Assembly: GCA_903813345.2 (NCBI GenBank) | Contig: CAIIXF020000001.1 | Span: 2,728,001-2,792,000 of the forward strand | DNA from: Owenia fusiformis | Lineage: Eukaryota; Annelida; Polychaeta; Sabellida; Oweniidae | Direction of reading: 5' to 3' | Length of the DNA stretch: 64,000 nt | Part shown: positions 25,395 through 64,000 of the stretch, piece by piece | How the letters are laid out: each line of letters starts with the position of its first letter | Position numbering within the stretch: the first letter of the stretch is position 1 | Notes under the pieces: model-generated | Seen by the model: the letters and a program-made list of their open reading frames with translations, nothing else | Told to the model about the DNA's origin: nothing | Databases searched by the model: none | Translations under genes and position numbers: made by a program

Positions 25395-25450
25395 ATCACT
25401 CGCCCGGAAAGCAAGAAGGGGTCGTTGGTTCGATCCCCACTGGGTGAAAT
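25395..25450 (+). mobile_element. tRNA-derived SINE fragment
   Basis: CTCGCCCGGAAAGCAAG followed by GGTTCGATCCCCACTGGGTG resembles the anticodon-to-T-arm half of a tRNA, including a clean B box. The upstream A box is missing and the T stem is imperfect, so this is a truncated tRNA-derived SINE and not a tRNA gene. Confidence 0.45.
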
Positions 25451-26815
25451 GACTTTTCACATGCTTTGCACAGGATTTTTTCTGTTTTATCATTAACCAT
25501 AATAGTTCATGATTTAGGCTAACTAATGCGTCCAGGTCAACATGGCATGTTGTAAAATCAATTTAGTGCAGAATCAGTGTTTTTCTGAGATTATATGTCA
25601 AGTTACGATGTCAAGTACTTCTGTAATGTAAGTAAGTGAAGGTCCAATGAGGAAAATAATTACTCATACACTACATGGACGAAAAATTGTTACAGCTCGG
25701 AATTTGGTTTCAAGTAAACTTTCCTTTTTTTTTATGCCAGCGACATCTTTTAATTTCTTTTTAAGTTATTAGTATTTTACAGGTAAAATGCATCAAAGCG
25801 TATCACATTATTTTTATACAATTTTGAATTTTTACTAAAGTAGAATAAGATCGATCGATTTAATTGACGGTTGTTTTGATTAAATCATAGAGTATTTATT
25901 TAATTATTGCAGTGAATCGGGAATTAATCAAGTACAGCATTATTTTGTTTAATTAGAATCAGAAATATAAGCGATTAAAAACTGAGCAATCTGGCAATAT
26001 CCAGAGCAACCTTGCTAGTAAAGATGTTCCACTTGATTTGTCCACGCCTTCATTGTCATGTATTCGCGTCATGCTCAATTAAAGCATTTATCTCAAATAC
26101 ATCCTATTGTCCAAATGCGAATCAGCTAAATGTAAAATGGCCAAGAAAGTATACGATTAACCATATTCCAAATATAGTCTTGAAAGCAGAATGTAAACAC
26201 GGCAAATACAAACGTGAGTAATAACTTCGAACAAATAATAATACCATGCATTAAGTTGAATGGAACTCTTTAAAATCTACTTTTGCTGTATTCTAGCTGG
26301 TGATTGCTGATGTAAAGCAAATCAGGGCCTTTAAGCTGTGTATTTAAAGTATAAATAGAAAACTACATATGTTTGTCACATACCATATTTACCTGTGATA
26401 AAATATACACAGGTAGCATGTACGACACATATAACTCTATTAAGTGGAAAGTTCGTGAGGTCAGACATATTTAAGGTCGAAGAAAAGTCGTGTGACATTT
26501 AAAGTACGATGAATAAGCTACAACATTTCAAAAGAAGTTGAACAAATATAAAATACAGGATATTCAATATAATACTCAACCGGGATAGTCAACACTCGGT
26601 CGTGATCACTCCATAAAATATATTAAAGGAGAGATAATATTGGAACACACACATTACTCTTTAAGTGAATATACTATAGATTCATAGAGTCGAACACTAT
26701 AGGTTCAGATATTGTGATAATATAAAAACGGTTCTGATGAAGTTGTGAATGATGGGATGTTATTTGTAGTATTACTTGGCATTCTTCCTTGAATATTAAT
26801 AAACCATTGAATAGG

Positions 26816-26824
26816 TATAAAAAG
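26816..26824 (+). promoter_or_regulatory. TATA box of the mosaic protease gene
   Basis: TATAAAAAG lies about 95-100 bases before the start codon at 26917. No competing upstream ATG with a long frame is seen between them. Confidence 0.45.
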
Positions 26825-26916
26825 ATCTGAATCAGACTTTAAGGACACTTAGATATCAATGATGGAGATAACGAGATAAGGATTTTCATATAAGGAAAAT
26901 ATCATTTTGTGCTATC

Positions 26917-62370
<35,454 letters not shown>

Positions 62371-64000
62371 TAGGAAAGTTACAGGGGCCAGTTACTCAAA
62401 AGCATATACATTATACATAATTGTGAATCTTTTAATCAATCATTGATAATTTTGCCTTTTCTTGCAACTGAATGATTAACTTGATGCCATGATTAAAAAG
62501 CAATTCATTATCCATGGGATATTTTACATGTGGATATGACATGCGGCTTTATAATTTCATAATTCACAATATGGTATTGCAAACAACAAAGGCTTTCGAG
62601 TAACATCTTTCAAATTCAGGATTGAACAAAAATCACTTCCTACCTTGTATGTAAACTTATTACTTATTCTACTCTGCCTGCCTAATGAACAAACAAACAA
62701 ACAAAATTATGCAAAGCTACATGAAATGTCTCAAATTCATCGCTTATTCATTTATCTGTGGCTGTGCAGATCACAGTGTAGAAAAGCCCAGATTGGTTGC
62801 TGAAAAAGTCTTGTTAAGGTGTTTGTTGTATTGCTCCATATGTGCAAATATTCTATGGAAAAGAAATACGGGCACATTGATTATAGGTGTATTTATGTAG
62901 TTTATCCGTTTATCATACACATTTATACCATCATTTGCTTTGTAAAGAGCCTACATAAAAATATTCAAATTTCTTATCCTACTCTTCTTCAGTAATGAAG
63001 CAATCGCATGCTACAGTAAAACCTGTCTTATCCAAACACCAGATGTTCAGATTATAGAGGTGTTCAGATATGCAGGTTTTACAGTAGCCCAGTGTGTGTG
63101 TGTGGTCGCTATACAGATATAATTGACACCAAATGTGTCAACTCTTTATATCATTTGAAATCCCTGGTTAAAGATATTCAGAGTGGTTTTTCACTTGATT
63201 ACACTTGTATTTAAAAAATTAAATCATGTGATGTAGCAACGAGACGTATGTGATAATAGGACCATTTTACAGTATATAAAGTCTGTGGTATTTATAATAT
63301 TCAGGGATAATCACATGTACCCAATCTGATATAGATAGAGCCTTTTTGCTTAGTTTAAGTGACTATACGTAAGTTAAAAATGAAATTGCACCATATTGAA
63401 TGATAAGAAATTGTCATAAAATCCTTAGTGAAGAAATTCCATCGACATGTATTATATTCCCATATGTATACTTGTATCATTCCATTCTTTGAATGGTAAC
63501 TAGATCAATGCATTTTTGACATAAACGAGGCAGGGGCTTTGTTTCTTATTAACATGTTGTAGTACCAGTAACTTACTAGTACTTATTGGCACTAGTGCTA
63601 ACCTATTTGTTAAGTACTACATTTACGTTAAGTGCAGAAGCGCTTGTCAGATGATTTTCTATAAAGGAGCTGCTTTTTTCATGAGACTGATCAAACCAGT
63701 TTATTGTTTTCAAAATCTTGTTTGAATTTTCTCAGATTCAAAAATTTAAATCATTGATTTTTTACTATTTTGAGACAGAGAGCTTACACACTAATTACAC
63801 ACTCCCTCTGGGACATGTTTCTGTATGTTAATTCAACCAATCCATTCTCTTTTGCTTTCTACTAATGATTTACCCCCTATGAAAAATAGGTGTATACTAT
63901 CAGGGGGAAAGTCAGGATCTAAAAGTGCCTCGCTTGGCTACACCCGTGACTATAACAAAAGCAAAAATAAGTATACAATGTACATATATTTATATTTGAG
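62371..64000. other. 3' flank of the protease gene
   Basis: No further gene is seen. ATTAAA at 62492-62497 is a possible poly(A) signal for the protease transcript. A pogo-type MITE lies at 63012-63086. The rest is AT-rich without open frames of note. Confidence 0.4.
63012..63086. mobile_element. Short pogo-type MITE, about 75 bp
   Basis: TACAGTAAAACCTGTCTTAT then CCAAACACC meets its complement GGTGTTCAGATATGCAGGTT then TTACAGTA. It is almost all terminal repeat. Copies of the same family are in ARPIN intron 3 and in several protease introns. Confidence 0.65.

Larger units (their letters stand above)
19906..26810. other. Intergenic stretch of about 6.9 kb without a supported gene
   Basis: Open frames are short, overlap on both strands and show no protein family or splice context. 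It contains a long hairpin (20428-20555), a recurring ATGTCGATTTTCAC motif (21403-24043), a poly-C tract near 22630 inside a CpG-richer patch and a SINE-like fragment (25395-25450). Confidence 0.45.

Noticed and set aside
25395-25450. Possible tRNA gene
   Set aside because: It has a good B box but no A box, no acceptor stem and an imperfect T stem; best read as a SINE remnant.

Overview
The window is animal genomic DNA: AT-rich, with spliceosomal introns (GT-AG, one GC-AG), TATA boxes, poly(A) signals, many small inverted-repeat elements and tRNA-derived SINE pieces. A clear ARPIN gene, a Delta/Serrate-type (DSL/EGF) protein and a giant mosaic protease with phase-1 exon-shuffled modules point to a bilaterian, probably a marine invertebrate. 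I cannot assign a phylum from sequence alone. No viral or LTR-type element was recognised.

Layout. (1) 1-6363, minus strand: the 5' part of a secreted, cysteine-rich protein made of at least 15 modules of 132 residues, each a DSL-like domain followed by two EGF-like domains, nearly all in one exon of more than 5.8 kb; its 3' end lies outside the window. (2) 6364-9320: intergenic, with small fold-back repeats and a structured GC-richer block. (3) 9320-11440, plus: a TATA-driven gene of unknown function. (4) 11452-12211: two adjacent MITE-like fold-back elements. (5) 13150-19905, plus: ARPIN, the Arp2/3 inhibitor, six coding exons with its acidic C-terminus intact, an ETS-site promoter, and a mobile element or repeat array in four of its five introns. 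(6) 19906-26810: about 7 kb without a supported gene. (7) 26816-62370, plus: a 50-exon type II transmembrane protein of 2,592 residues: cytoplasmic tail, TM, SEA, Thr-rich stalk, Frizzled, LDLa-MAM-LDLa3-SRCR-trypsin, then LDLa-MAM-LDLa2-MAM-LDLa-MAM-LDLa10-SRCR-trypsin. All 50 exons join in one frame. (8) 38264-39538, minus: an intronless heparan-sulfate 3-O-sulfotransferase-like gene nested antisense in an intron of (7). (9) 62371-64000: 3' flank with a pogo-type MITE.

The most notable signal is in the protease gene. Three of its exons carry internal tandem duplications that copy only half an exon plus one splice site: 24 acceptors at 117-bp spacing (41781-44579), four acceptors at 75-bp spacing (57107-57442) and three donors at 131-bp spacing (53220-53612). 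In each case only one copy makes a complete domain exon, leaving 23, 3 and 2 decoy splice sites. Both protease domains also have Phe, not Arg/Lys, at the predicted activation P1 site and lack Asp189, so this is a membrane-bound double protease outside the usual tryptic scheme.

The genes do not form an obvious pathway. The membrane protease, the DSL/EGF secreted protein and the sulfotransferase all act at the cell surface or in the extracellular matrix; ARPIN acts on cortical actin.
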